NCBI GenBank assembly: GCA_020466095.1
Contig: CM035806.1
Span: 5,978,622-6,042,621 of the forward strand
From: Chlorops oryzae
Lineage: Eukaryota > Arthropoda > Insecta > Diptera > Chloropidae
Direction of reading: 5' to 3'
DNA: 64,000 nucleotides
The notes beneath the pieces were generated by a model. That model searched no databases, had not been told where the DNA came from, and was given only the letters and a program-made list of their open reading frames with translations. The translations under genes were made by a program, and so were the position numbers. Below are positions 11,204 to 23,372 of this stretch, one piece after another (position 1 is the stretch's first letter; each line of letters begins with the position of its first letter).

Positions 11204-12110
11204 GTTTAAGTGTACGATTTTCCACTTCGCTTCATTCCATTCCATTCATTCAACATTCGCATTACGGAAATTCTTTATTCGATTATGTGTAATGCGTTAA
11301 AGTGCATCGACTGCAGAAAGGAAACTGCCTCAACGACAACAACTGTAAGAGCCAGAGTCAGAGCCAGGGCCACGGCAAGAGCCACAGCCACGACGCATTT
11401 GTATCGATTCAGTGAAGCTGCCATTCGCGCCATTGATCGATGCTTTAAATGGGACATGTCTGAATTAATTTAGCACTTAATGCGGCCTCCTTTAAAAGCT
11501 TAAGCCGTCAGCCCCTGCTCATTTATTTACAGGGAATCATTCTTAATTTGTTTTCTGTTCCTCCTTTTTTTTCTTATTTCTCTTTTTAATTAAATTGATG
11601 ATGATGATGAATATTCAGTGATCATTGGTAGTTGCTGGCCAGGCAGCCGGATGCTTTTACACGATACATCTTGTATTGAAGTCTGAAGTGATTTGTGGAG
11701 CTATCAACTATATTTATGGATATGCATGCAGCCTTCGAGATCGAGCTTCATCGCAGAAGAACCAAGATTTTATGCTGATTTCATACAAACTGACGGAGAG
11801 TGCTTGAATTTTGTGTCCATCCAATGGGGGTTTTATTTCATTTCAATGATTTTTCCGCCATAGTTACAGTGATTTAAAATCCTGTTGACTCACATTCGAA
11901 TTCAGATTCAGATTCGGCATGAAGTTTTCATTTTCTGCCGAATTTAATGATCATTTACAAAACTCCTTTGATGCATCGTAATGAAAACAAATACAGTGAA
12001 AGCTCCAATTGCAGACTTTTCGAACATTTCTGCTCTCCCAATCGGCAATTGTATTATTTTGACACCTTCTTTGATAAATTAAATGTTCTCGCCCTAGCCC
12101 TATCTCACCT
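11204..12110. other. No gene seen
   Basis: Noncoding, with short runs such as GATGAT near 11600 and interrupted GAGCCA/CACGGC units near 11350-11390. Confidence 0.55.
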
Positions 12111-12386
12111 TTATCGCTCTCTCTCTCTCTCTCCTCTCTCTCTCTCGCTTTCTTTCAGAAACTCACTCTTGCATTCTTTCTCCCTTTCCCTCACTTTTCC
12201 TTTCTCTTTCTCGTATTCTCTCGCTCTCTCTGTCTCATTCTCGCATTATCTCGCTCTCTCTGTCTCATTCTCTCTCATTTTTCCTCGCACTCTCTCTCGA
12301 TCACTCTCTCATTCCCTCTTCCTCTTTTTCTCTCTGTGTCTCCATCACTTTCTCTCTCTCTTTCTCTCTCTTTCTCTCTCTATCTC

Positions 12387-12469
<83 letters not shown>

Positions 12470-12473
12470 CGCT
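12111..12473. repeat. (TC)n-rich pyrimidine tract
   Basis: Imperfect CT repeat with interspersed TTTC and CAT. It becomes a pure TC run from about 12395 to 12465. Confidence 0.9.
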
Positions 12474-12475
12474 CT

Positions 12476-13137
12476 CACTATATCTCATGTATGGAAGTCT
12501 TCACTGTTTTCTAATAAAAGATTCAAAGCCGATGAATCGCCTTGAAGTGCGCAACCATGCATAATAATGAGAGCGTAAATACGTCCCCAATTAATGGAGC
12601 CAATTCGCTGACGTTGCTAATTAAAATGATAAATCACAAGAGAATAGACAAAGCTAAGTAAGCAAAGGACCAGCGGAGACGAAAGGGGCAATCGAAGTTG
12701 CCATCGGCCATCGAAACCGCTCACCGGATGCTGTAAGCAGACATTTCCACAAACGCACATACATACATACGTTCAAGCTCACGTCAACACAAACATACAT
12801 ACATACATACATACGTGTATCCGTGCATATTCTCGGCGAGCGATTCTGTCAACTACTTAAATTTGTGTTTGTTGTTGTTTTTTGATTATTTTTTCACTCG
12901 CACTAAAATAAATATTGAATTTTATGTCTACGAAAGCAGTTTAAACAGAGCCGCTCCGTAAACAGTTGAAACAAAAATAAATAAATAATTTTGTAATTAA
13001 TCGAAACGACTAAAGAGACGACAGACAGCGTTGACAGGGCTTCGCGGACTTAATGAGTGCAGTGCGTTTTTTCGGTAGTTGGAAAAATAAAAGAGAGAGA
13101 GGAATCTGTTTTGGGAACATATAAGTCAAGTCACTCG
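12476..13137. other. No gene seen
   Basis: Noncoding, with CATA tetramer runs near 12765 and 12800. Confidence 0.55.
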
Positions 13138-13304
13138 CAAGAGAGAGTGACAGAGCGAGAGAGAGAGAGAGAGAGCGAAGGAGAGATAGAGCGAAAGAGA
13201 GAGAGAGCGAGAGAGAGAGAGAGAGAAAGCGATAGAGAGCGATAGAGAGCGAGAGAAAGCAATAGAGAGCGATAGAGAGCAAGAGAGAGCGAGAGGGAGG
13301 GAGA
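13138..13304. repeat. (GA)n-rich purine tract
   Basis: Interrupted GAGAGA repeat with regular GCGA and GATAGA interruptions. Confidence 0.9.
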
Positions 13305-13310
13305 AAGGCC

Positions 13311-14869
13311 AAATCCAGGGATAAGGGACCCAGTGGTGTAGTGACGGGTGGTCGAAGGGGGATCCGTTCCGGGCGCAAAATTATATTTTAATTTTAAAAT
13401 TTTTTAATTTTATATTTTCCTCTATTGTATCCCGATTGTGGCTCCCGTCGCCGAATAGTCTCGCTACGCCGAAAATACAACAAAAACATGACAGCTTACG
13501 ATTCAGCTTCAGCCTCAGCTTCACTATAACCCAGCCGGAAATGTCCCGGTGAAACAATCAATGATTTCAGCATGACATTAGAGCCGCGACTCCTCCTGAT
13601 TATACACCCAACTTTCTAATGAAATTAACACACAAGCGGCATTGACAGTCATAAGAGCATATGTCACGAGTTGGTCATCGAAAGTGGAGTAGATCTACTC
13701 CATCGTATCGATACCTCTACCGATGACAGTGCCATTGGAGTTGCGATAAAAAGCACCTGCTCTCGATGGCAATGCCTCGATTGCAATTGAGAAGTGCTCA
13801 AATTTTCCCCTTGATAACCTTGGTGAAAAAATTAATCAATCGATCCTTTATGAGAAAATTTCCGGTTGGGAATTACAGCCTATGCGTTATAACTGAGTGT
13901 GTAGTGCACTATGCATACGCCCTGAAAAATTCTCCTTTCCACTGCATTCGCTAGCCAAAGGGTGTCATATGACGGAATTCTTTGCTCGTTACATGGCCAA
14001 TATACATTGCACGTAACGCCGTCGAAACGTGGATTCGTGGGAAAGTGTGTGGTCAGCAAACCTCACGCAAACTAATTCAATATATTCAATTTTATTCCAT
14101 CGCATTTCATTAATGCTTATTCAACATATTTTTGATATAAATAGAGCTGGACGTTAAGTTGAAACTTCAGATTGGATTTATATGCGAAACTCTTTGCTTT
14201 TCCATTCTCGAATCGGCGCTCCTTTCGCCGTTTAAATATAAAAAGGTAAAATTAAGCGCTAAGCGCTGGCCTCAATTGGCGTATCTCCGCCGTATAAATA
14301 TAGAGATATTGGGCGCTGGCCGCCAAATAGATTTGCGTATCCTGCCGCTCAGCAATTGCAGGGAACATAACTCAATAAAAGTCTCTAGGATATAAACAAA
14401 TAAAAAAAAATAATATAAAAATCAAAATATCCTTCTAAATACCTACATGAAGGATATCACAATAGTCAATTCAATATTCTTCAAAAGCTCTTGGGTATAT
14501 GTATTGAGCTTCTACGTATGGACATGTGTTACATCCGCCTTTCTGTCTCACTATCTGTCTACACACTACTTTCTTCTCGAGGGATTAAAACATTCTTGAC
14601 AAAATTTTGGTATGCTGAGCAGTGAGGGAGATATGGGCAAGAAATAGTTCGAGCATGGATAACTTTTAGGAAAACTCCCCCGTACCCAAAGGTTGTCCTT
14701 TAATAAAAATGTCCACAGTTCTAATAAAAATCTAAAATCAGAAGAGATAGAAAAAATTTAAGCTTCTTTCAATACCCAAATGCTTAGGTCAAACATTTAG
14801 AAGAGTAGCAGATGGCAAGAGGTTATCTTTTCTTTGATAAATATTTCATGAAAACGGGAATACACTGAA
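13311..14869. other. No gene seen
   Basis: Noncoding. A CAGTGGTGTAGTGACGGG string near 13331 and a partial complement near 13455-13475 hint at a short degraded element, but no target duplication was found. Confidence 0.45.
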
Positions 14870-15250
14870 AAAAATTTAAATTTTGTTTTCCTTTTGTGGG
14901 AAAATTTCGCCCGATGTAAAATTTAAAAAGAAATTTTGAGTAATTCCTTGTTTTCTTACGTTTTTCTAAATATCTCAAGATCTATCCTTGGATTTTTATG
15001 AAGTTTTTCAAACTTCAAATCAATACTCGGGAGTATTTAAAAAAAAAAAAACAGAAATTTTCATACAAAATTGAATACACTGAAAACAATCAATTAATTT
15101 TTGGTATTGTTTTTTATGAAAAAAATTTTCTCAGTGTACAATTTTTTAAATATCCAGAAAATGTTGAAAAACCTGGGGAACACTGAAAAAAAATTTTTTA
15201 TTTATATTATATTTTTTGTAATACAAATTTTCTCAGTGTAAAATTCAAAT
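14870..15250. repeat. CACTGAAAAA / TCAGTG repeat cluster 1
   Basis: Recurrent AT-rich units each open with ACACTGAAAA and close with TTTTCTCAGTGTA, so every unit is a small palindrome. The same units occur at 20400-20730 and 47104-47907. Confidence 0.6.
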
Positions 15251-17243
15251 TTTAATAAATCAAATCAATTTATGCTCAGAGGTATTTTTTTTTTTAAATA
15301 GCCAGTGCAATCTTTCCTAGAAAACAAGTGCATGAGGTAGGTAGAATGTTCTACACAGAGAAAATTATTCACCCAGAAAACTGGTTAAATTAAAAGGAAA
15401 AGCATACAAAACGGCTTCAACAAGGAATATTTTTATTTTAACAATTTTTCTTGTTCGAAAAATTAAAGATTTTCTTTTTGAATCAACTCTGTTTCAGGTT
15501 GAATTGAAATGATAATTTTCAAAAATGGATTAAAATTTAAATTGAAATGGCAAGATAATTTTTAAAATCAAAAAAAAAAAAATTTCTTAAATAAACCCAT
15601 AAAAAAGAAATGTCAAAAAAAAATCTGCTGAACATAACCCCAAAAATAGCCATCGGATGGACTTCATCTGATTTTGTCACTCCGTTGTCGTGTGACTGCT
15701 TTCGCAAAGCTTACAAAATTTCTAAGATGATTAAATATCTTAAATGTCCTCTTTTATAAACCAAATGAGAATTATAGCAAACGTAAAGAAATGTAATTAA
15801 ACATATTTCCTTTTAAATCAACCAAAAATGTTATTGACTCAACAATTTTTCTATTGACATTTTCGTTCTGCTCGAACATCAAAAGGACTGTGAATAACAA
15901 TGCGCCCTTTTAAAAAAATCATGGTAAAGTTCGCTCAGTGTAGCTCTCCATCTCCTCCTTCAAGGCTGACACACTTATTAAGCATGCCTTCCTAGTTACC
16001 CATTTGATAAAGGCCGTTATAGTCAGTTAGGTACTAACCGAGTCATATCTCTTATACTGACAGAGGACACCTCGGTAAGGAAAAAATGAGGATGAAGGAC
16101 CCAAGTAGGTTCGATTTTTTTTTATTGCCAGGTTCGGCCAGTCACACCTGAGACGGCTCACCGATTCTCTTTATTCCTCAGATCTGAAACTTCTACAGAA
16201 TTCGTTAATGGACATGCCAAGGCGTTCAGAATTTATCCCTATTAAACAGTGTCCTGTAAAACTATACATGCGTCCACCTTAATCCGGTCCTGCACAGAGC
16301 GCGAATGAACTTGATTTCTGATTCTCTATCTCTCTTCTTTGGTTTATATTCTTACCCAAGTTTTTTTTTTTTTCTTTTTGAAACTCATTCTCAAGACATC
16401 CACTTAAGAGAGCGAGAACGCATTAAACTTTCTCCTCAATCCTTCCATTGAGGACAAATGGCGAAGCGCTCAAGGGAATTTCCAACATTTTAAATCGTAA
16501 CTTTTTGCGTAACTATTTCGATAATTTGAGGGAATCCAAAACAAAATTTTCAACAAAACCAAAAACATTGAAAACAAAGCGAAACAAAACAAAGCGGAAT
16601 TCTCAGCAAAGAGCAAAAATTTCACCGCATTGCATTGCTGAAAGCGAACAGATTTCAACTAAAGCCAAAATAAAATAAAATAAAATAAAATAAAATAATG
16701 AAGAATAGCAGAGAAATCGAAAAACATCGACATTTTTTTCATCCTTTTTGCATGGGTGTACATGTGGGTGCTGGGGACGGTGGTTTCGTTGGCCCCTTAA
16801 GAAAATATCTCGAAGAAATACGCCACTTTGCTGATCGCATGTCCATCCCTTTTTCCAAATCCTGACTATGCCCATGCCTTTTCGGTGTGCTCCATCGTTC
16901 ATATCTCGTTCAAGTACACAAATATACACATACATATAGTGGATATACCGCAGAGTAATTGCTACTGCTCTCCAACTACTCCTAGACTAGTCACAAAAAT
17001 ACCAGGTCTACTCCCTTTTAATTTGATAACCAATGCTGTCAACTGTCTTTGCTGCCATTAACAAATATAACCACTCCCACATTTATCTGTGCTCCACGGA
17101 ATAGACCCCCTATGGTCCTATTTCTACCAGTTGCTCTAATTTTTTAACGAAACTTCTTCTAGACCACTTTTCGCATACTCCAGATCTAAATAATTGCTAT
17201 AAAGAAAGCACTCTAAATTTTTAGTAGTCAAGAACTATTGATT
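15251..17243. other. No gene seen; possible retroelement remnant
   Basis: The stretch at about 16130-16340 is less AT-rich than its surroundings and could be a decayed retroelement on the minus strand, but no conserved motif is readable. The rest is AT-rich noncoding DNA. Confidence 0.4.
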
Positions 17244-17251
17244 CTAATAAT

Positions 17252-17488
17252 CAGGGATGCCCACCACTACATTGAAAGCTTGCGATAGTGTGTGTGCGCA
17301 TTGCACTGAAGAACGTTTTTCGCCTTTTTCAGTTCTCCCTTTTTGATTCATCCGACATAGGTCTTGCTCGTTCGCTGCCTGATGTCAGACTAAACAGGTT
17401 TCGATTTCTCAGCTTGCTTGTTGCCTTTTGTGTATGTACACAAGCATTTGCTCTCAATGCTCCGAAGCTTGCTCCGCGGGCATCCCTG
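17252..17488. mobile_element. hAT-type MITE, 237 bp, TSD CTAATAAT
   Basis: The ends CAGGGATGCCC and GGGCATCCCTG are inverted, with exact 8-bp duplications CTAATAAT at 17244-17251 and 17489-17496. The short open frame inside it is not a gene. Confidence 0.85.
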
Positions 17489-17761
17489 CTAATAATTCAT
17501 AGAACCCATACCAAAAACCATAAAAATTTAATTGAAAAGTGAAAAGCTCTTTAAAATGCTCTTTAAATTTAAATATAGACAATCAAAGTTGGTCGATCTT
17601 TTTCTTCTTATTTGAAGTAAATAAAAAAAAAAATATTAATTTATCAAAATCGGCTTAGAAATAATGAAGCTATGGTTGATTATTCTAATGAACTCGATTT
17701 CAAAAACGTTTCATTTGCTCATATATCATATTCGAATTTTCCTCTACTTATATGGTCAATA

Positions 17762-18022
17762 GGGCAACAGAAAATATTTAAATTCAGCACCCAAAAGTAT
17801 GCATATAAATATTCCAAATATTTCTGACAGTGACAAACCTGTTCATTCTTGTAGGTTTGCCAATTTAATCGCACCTTGAGGGAGAGTTTAGAGAGCATAT
17901 GAGCGCATTTCTCTGAAGACTTTATTAAGCTCCGTTTATAAAGGCTTAAAATGATTTTAATTCGTTTTTAAATATTCTAATGTATACCTTTAGGTTCCGA
18001 TGTTAATTATTTTCTGTTGCCC
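17762..18022. mobile_element. Tc1-like MITE, GGGCAACAG family, copy 1
   Basis: Inverted ends GGGCAACAGAAAAT and ATTTTCTGTTGCCC are flanked by TA on both sides. Similarity between the two arms extends about 45 bp. Related copies lie at 21821-22072 (inverted) and 25862-26093 (partial). Confidence 0.75.
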
Positions 18023-18029
18023 TAATGAT

Positions 18030-18270
18030 TAGAGCGTGTATTTTTAAGCATTTATAAATTTGAAGCATACTTTGTGGGGGGGATATTTATTTTCTTATCA
18101 CCATTTTGGAAATAAGTAGCGAATTTGAACTTCAAGGGGATTTCCGAGCTTTGAAAAAGTCTTAAATAGGCTAAAAATCGATTTGAATCTTAACTTTATG
18201 TAAATTGAACAAATTTTTTGCCCCATAAAGTACGCTTCAATTTTATAAATGCTTAAAAATACACGCTCTA
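18030..18270. mobile_element. hAT-type MITE, 241 bp, TSD CTAATGAT
   Basis: The terminal repeat TAGAGCGTGTATTTTTAAGC runs about 50 bp with few mismatches. The exact 8-bp duplication CTAATGAT is at 18022-18029 and 18271-18278. The inverted paralogous segment at 21811-21819 has this 8-mer once and no insert, which confirms the element boundaries. Confidence 0.9.
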
Positions 18271-18278
18271 CTAATGAT

Positions 18279-18571
18279 CAATTTCAGTAGTGCTAATAAG
18301 TAGGCTTCTAATTTTCTTCTATCGGACGGAAGTGCCTATCTCAGTCTCCTGAGCTGTGTTCAAAAATTTCCGGACTCATAAATATGATCACTCCGAAAAT
18401 GTTTGCTGGGAAAATTTGAAGTGAAAGAGCAAAAATAATGTGCATGGAGAGTTCTAACATATGATTCTTTAACTCGATGTTTCCACAAATCGAGCAAACT
18501 CTCTTGGATGATGATTCAAGCTTTGGAAGTTTGTCTGTATCGTCGGAAGGTTTTTCATTTTAATATTCAAA
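18279..18571 (+). repeat. Inverted duplication, left arm
   Basis: Matches the complement of about 21540-21818 closely. It contains the TTTGCTGGG end of the CCCAGCAAACATT repeat family. Homology continues past that repeat end (18410-18571), so this is a duplicated segment rather than two independent insertions. Confidence 0.75.
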
Positions 18572-19913
18572 AATATTCATCATATTCAATTTGACCAAAG
18601 TTATGCTTGTCATCACTTGAATACTTCCAATGGAGGTCACTCTTCGGCATAGAGAGTTCTACTTTAGAGTACTCCTTTTTGGTAACTTGATATCCCAATT
18701 ACTGGAGGGTATTATACACCTCTGCTTTGTCCATCGGGACCGCAAGGCAGCAGACAATTAGAACTTGTTACATGAACAATGTGAACAGGGCTTTTTGAAC
18801 AATGCGAATATATGCGAATGTATGTACATGGGGGGGCGGGGGTGAACACATGCCCTGCAGCTGTTACAGAAACTTCCATTTTATTTATTGTTTCTTTCGG
18901 CCATTTTTCGGTCGGGATAAATGTTATAAGAATTTCCGTATTTGATTTGTTGTTTAGCGAAACGATTCGGTTTTATTTTATTCCAATTTATTTCGTGCTA
19001 TTTTTCCCATTGGGCTATTTGCATTTGTGTGGCGTGTGTGTGTGTGTGTGCTCGCCGTCTGCTCGTGTGCATGTTTGTGTTTAGATAGCGGGATTCAATG
19101 GTGGTACTTGTGGATTTACGGAAAAGTAGAGAGCATTTAGATTTATTTATTTGTTTGCCATGTTTTACCATTCGCCGAACATGGTGCATAAAATGAACAT
19201 GGATGGCCACAATTTCATTGAGCAAAATAAATTGCAGCTTACCTCCCCGGAAAATGTTGCCAGAGTTTTCTCGTGCTCATGTCGTAAATTTAACTTAAAA
19301 AAAAACAACAAAAACCACTCTCGACCACCAGAGGCACTTTCGGTGTAATTTGAGCACAAAGTATCGGATAGTATGGCTTGCTGGGTAAAGATACCTTCGC
19401 ATGTCGCATAGTAATTCCCAATTACATTTCGACTATATACGACCAAGTGTGGAAGTGACAGCTTCCGGCTCAATACACACTGCCCCACGTACATATGCAT
19501 ATGTATGTATGTATGTATGTATTTATGTGTACAAATCAGTTAGAAATTTAACAGGACACAACTTTCAGAGATTCCGAGATTTCGTGCGCATTATCAAGGA
19601 GATTTTAACACAAGGACAGAAAAATGGTTGTTGTTCTGAAATTTCTTCAAATGTAGAATAATACAAAACGGTAATAAATGGTAATGGAAAACCCACACAT
19701 GCGGGATGTCATCATGCCGTGGTCAGTCGGCAAAAATTTTCTTGCTTTAAACAGTTCTCTTCTAGACTAACAGGGGTGCGACGCAGATAGTTCCATTCTT
19801 CTTTTTTTTAATGCATTTATTAATTTTTGTTTTTTAAATCCATGCTTATTTAGCGTAAAAACGCCAAAAATTATGCTTTAAAAACTTTTAATTTCTTGCA
19901 GAAATTCTACTTA
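18572..19913. other. No gene seen
   Basis: Noncoding, with a TG run near 19038-19050 and a TATG tetramer run near 19500-19520. Confidence 0.5.
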
Positions 19914-19921
19914 TAAAATAA

Positions 19922-20328
19922 TAGAGCTGTAAAAATGCTAGAATTTAGACTACTCGTGTGTATTCGGTATTTTTCGTCAAGTAATCGTTACTTAGTACTC
20001 GTTACTAAGTACTCATAATATTTTTTCAAATATTGTTCACAAACGAATGCATGAATAAATCAATGTTGATAAAGTAATCAAAAATCTCTCATGCTCTTTG
20101 AATCTTCACGCAGTATTTAGTAACCAAATATTAACTCAACTCACTCTACTACCATACTGTTTTGTGCACCCATTACATTAGTACTTTATTACTCTGGCAA
20201 CCATCAGCTGGCATGTGTGCAAAAAAGTTCTAGTAACGAGATACTTCCATCAGTAACGAGACGTTATTGATTACTGACTAGAGTAATCGTTACTTTTTAC
20301 CGAATAGTAACGATATTTTACAACTCTA
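19922..20328. mobile_element. hAT-type MITE, 407 bp, TSD TAAAATAA
   Basis: Ends TAGAGCTGTAAAA and the complement of TAGAGTTGTAAAA. The exact 8-bp duplication TAAAATAA is at 19914-19921 and 20329-20336. The interior is built of GTAACGATTACT-like palindromic pieces. Confidence 0.85.
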
Positions 20329-20389
20329 TAAAATAATAATAAAATTTATTAATACTCAGGTATAGTTTTTTCAATAGAAAATGGCACAA

Positions 20390-20770
20390 AAGCCTAAAAG
20401 CACTGAAAAAAAGTTATTCAATTTCAAATTTTTTTCTCAGTGTAAAATTCAAAAAAATTTTTTTTTGAGTAGCGGTATTTAAAAAGTAAAATAACCAGAA
20501 AATGGCGCAAAACCCGGGATACACTGAAATATATTATTTCAATTTTAGTTTCTTTATTGAGGGAACATTTTTCTCAGTGTAAAGTTAAATGGTTTTTTGA
20601 AGATTAGAAAGAATAAATTTATACTCAGAGGTCTTTTTCAAAATTTAGCAAAAAAAAAAAAAACCGGAATGCACAGAAAAAAATTATTTTAATAAAACAA
20701 AAAATTTTTTTTCAGTGTAAAATTTTAGATACCTTTTTTTCTGCAGTGTTTTTATGAAATGCCTATTCAA
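20390..20770. repeat. CACTGAAAAA / TCAGTG repeat cluster 2
   Basis: Three or so units of the same palindromic AT-rich repeat as at 14870 and 47104, with the shared phrases ACACTGAAAA, CTCAGTGTAAA and CCAGAAAATGG. Confidence 0.6.
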
Positions 20771-21539
20771 TAATCCACAAAAACTTTAAAATCTTTAAAA
20801 GGGGAACGATTAACCTCCTGAGCCGGCAAGACCCTTTACCCTCAACTACATATTAACAAGTGCTGAATTGTCCTTTTTTTTGCAAATATTTTCAACTATT
20901 TCCAAACAAATTACCTCATTAAAGACTCCGTTTTCACACTAACCGAAATTGTTGCGCTCAAACTGAAGAGCCACGTGCATACGTTTTACTCATTAATGGC
21001 ATGTGATTTTAATCGTACTTCTTGTGAAACGAGCGCGAAAAGTTTCGCCCTCTTAAAGTTAAAACGCCAAAAAGTTATGCTTCGAAATCTTTTTGCGGCA
21101 TCTTGCGGCGAATTTTGAATTTTGTTCTTTTCTCTGAATTCTAAAACTTTCGAAATGCTATTTACAAGTCCAGCGAGTTGGAATAAATCGTAGCGTGATA
21201 TGAAGTGTTTTCCTTTAAAAAAAAAAAACAAAAAAAAGGAAGGATTTTTTTCTTCGTCATTTTTTATTCTTTTCTTTCATGCAGAATTTTTGCGGTACTT
21301 TATGAAATTCAAAGTGGATAAAATTCGAAGAATTTCTGAATGATTTTTAATAAAAAATCCTTCTCATATACGTGCAAAAGCTCTTTTACAAAGGATAAAC
21401 CCTCCCCGGTCATAAGGTTATGTCCATTGGAGGTATTCTTGTGATAACAAGACATGACAATAATATTATAAGATGTGCAAATAATATTGCTCAAATGTAT
21501 GAAGAATATGAAAGATATTTTTGAATATTTAAATTAAAA

Positions 21540-21819
21540 ACCTTCCGACGATACAGACAAATTTCCAAAGCTTGAATCATCATCCAAGAGAGTTTGCTCG
21601 ATTTGTGGAGAACTCTTCATGCTGACGAGTGGTAGAACTCTCCATGCACACTTTTTTTTTTTGCTCTTTCACTTCAAATTTTCCCAGCAAACATTTTCGG
21701 AGTGATCATATTTATGAGTCGGAAATTTTTGAACACAGCTCAGGAGACTGAGTTAGGTACTTTCGTCCGATAGAAGAAAATTAGAAGCCTACTTATAAAC
21801 ACAACTGAAATTGATCATT
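21540..21819 (-). repeat. Inverted duplication, right arm
   Basis: Reverse-complement partner of 18279-18571. It lacks the hAT MITE present in the left arm. Confidence 0.75.
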
Positions 21820-22283
21820 AGTGCAACAGAAATTATTTGAATTCGGCACCTAAAATTATGCATTCGAATATTTAAAAATCATTTTAATCCTTTATAATAA
21901 GGAGCTTCTTAATTAAGGCTGTAAGGATATAAGCACATCTCTCGAAACCCTCCCTTAAGATGCGATTAAATTGGCAAACCTACAAGAATGAAAAGATTTG
22001 TCACTATCGGAAACATCTGTAATATTTATATGCATACTTTTGGGTGCTGAATTGAAATGTTTTCTGTTGCCCTATTGATCATATAAATATAGGCAAATTC
22101 GAATGTGACATTAGGGCATTTCAGACGGTGAAAAAAAAATGGTTTGGCTTTCGAAGGCGGAAGCGGAATCGGAGGGGTCTCAAACAAAATAAAATTTAAA
22201 TCGAAAAAATTAACCCATCTCCTGTTCGGACTCTGAATTAGGAGTCATATCTGATTAGTTTAAGACTCGGAATATTTGCTGGG
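21683..22283. mobile_element. CCCAGCAAACATT-family element with nested MITE
   Basis: Left end CCCAGCAAACATT and right end AATATTTGCTGGG, with GAGTC-rich subterminal sequence. The GGGCAACAG-family MITE (21821-22072) sits inside it. It is related to the element at 62388-63094. Confidence 0.55.
21821..22072 (-). mobile_element. Tc1-like MITE, GGGCAACAG family, copy 2
   Basis: In reverse orientation to copy 1. Ends GTGCAACAG and CTGTTGCCC, TA on both sides (21819-21820, 22073-22074). Confidence 0.7.
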
Positions 22284-23370
22284 ACTGATTATAAGTAGCA
22301 GAGCAAAGCAATTTTGTCTGCTCGAAATTAAAACAATCGCCCATTTCCCATTTCGATGAATTTTTCCCAGCTATAAATCCTTTAGAATTTTCCTTTTTAT
22401 TTAAACAAAAAAAAAAAAAAAAGACGGAAAGATATCTCAATAAGTTAACTGCTTCTACTCCTTTTATTGGCCAGCTCAGCCAGTTTCTGCAAATGTATTT
22501 TTAACAATTACATTAAAAGAAACTTTACTGCTCCAAAAGAACTCATTAAAAGTTTTCTTAACTTGAAAATTATTGCCTTGCTGAAAATGAACATTTCCGC
22601 TTTCCGCCGCTTGCCCGTTCCTTCTTATACGAGTGTTGCCCTCCGTTTCGCAGAGCCAGCAGCTTTGAAGGACCTCGTTTCGTCTGTGAAAATTGCAAGG
22701 ATGGAAAGCGCTGCTTGCAATTTTCGTACGAAACGATTATTTTCACTTACAAGAGCTTTTGCAAGCGAAACTCTCATTTTTTCTTCCTTTTATTTTTTTT
22801 TTTCTTGTAATAATAAAGCATCGGGCCTTCAGTGTGACAGGGAGAAGAAATGTTCGTTATTTCACATTGCATACTGTGTGGCGTTCAAAGGAGTTTTCTT
22901 ATGGTTTTTTCTTTAATTTATTTTATTTTAATTATTATGGAAAGTAAGAAATCATGCGAATAAAAATAATCAATGAAAAATTTCCGTAAGTCTTCTCATT
23001 CCATACGAGTAAAGGGATGTCGATGAATAACGTGCATGAGAAAGAAGTGTGCTGCTTGAAGGAATGGCTCCATCCACACAATCACCCACTGTCGATAGTT
23101 CAAACATTTGTGGTTAATCAGAAAATAATGAAGCCCTGAACTCGTTACCCCCGACTGCCCCCGTTTTAAATAGCCATTTTGTAAACAGAGTTCTCAAAAG
23201 GGAATTTTAAATTAACGGACAGCAATGGAAATACACGAAATGTCACAACTTCGACAATCTTGCGGTCGTTTTAACTTCGGTAATTAATAGTTTCAGGGAC
23301 CGAGGAATTTATTGAACACAAAGTAGCGAACAATGCAACGAACGTTTATACCTAGGTCACACGTGCAACG
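22284..23370. other. No convincing gene
   Basis: A 149-residue frame at 22467-22916 lacks recognisable domains and is rich in Phe/Ser/Lys from T/A runs. I treat the stretch as noncoding. Confidence 0.45.
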
Positions 23371-23372
23371 CA

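Noticed and set aside
9519..11245. Very long Ser/Leu/Phe and Arg/Glu/Lys open frames on both strands
   Set aside because: They exist only because an 8-base GAAAGAGA repeat without stop codons in several frames fills the interval; no normal amino-acid composition or domain.
11947..12564. 205-residue frame
   Set aside because: More than half is Ser/Leu from the TC tract; the ends are AT-rich noncoding sequence.
17288..17542. 84-residue plus-strand frame
   Set aside because: Almost wholly inside the hAT MITE at 17252-17488.
22467..22916. 149-residue plus-strand frame
   Set aside because: No recognisable domain, starts at a non-ATG codon, and overlaps T-rich runs; no splice context supports it.
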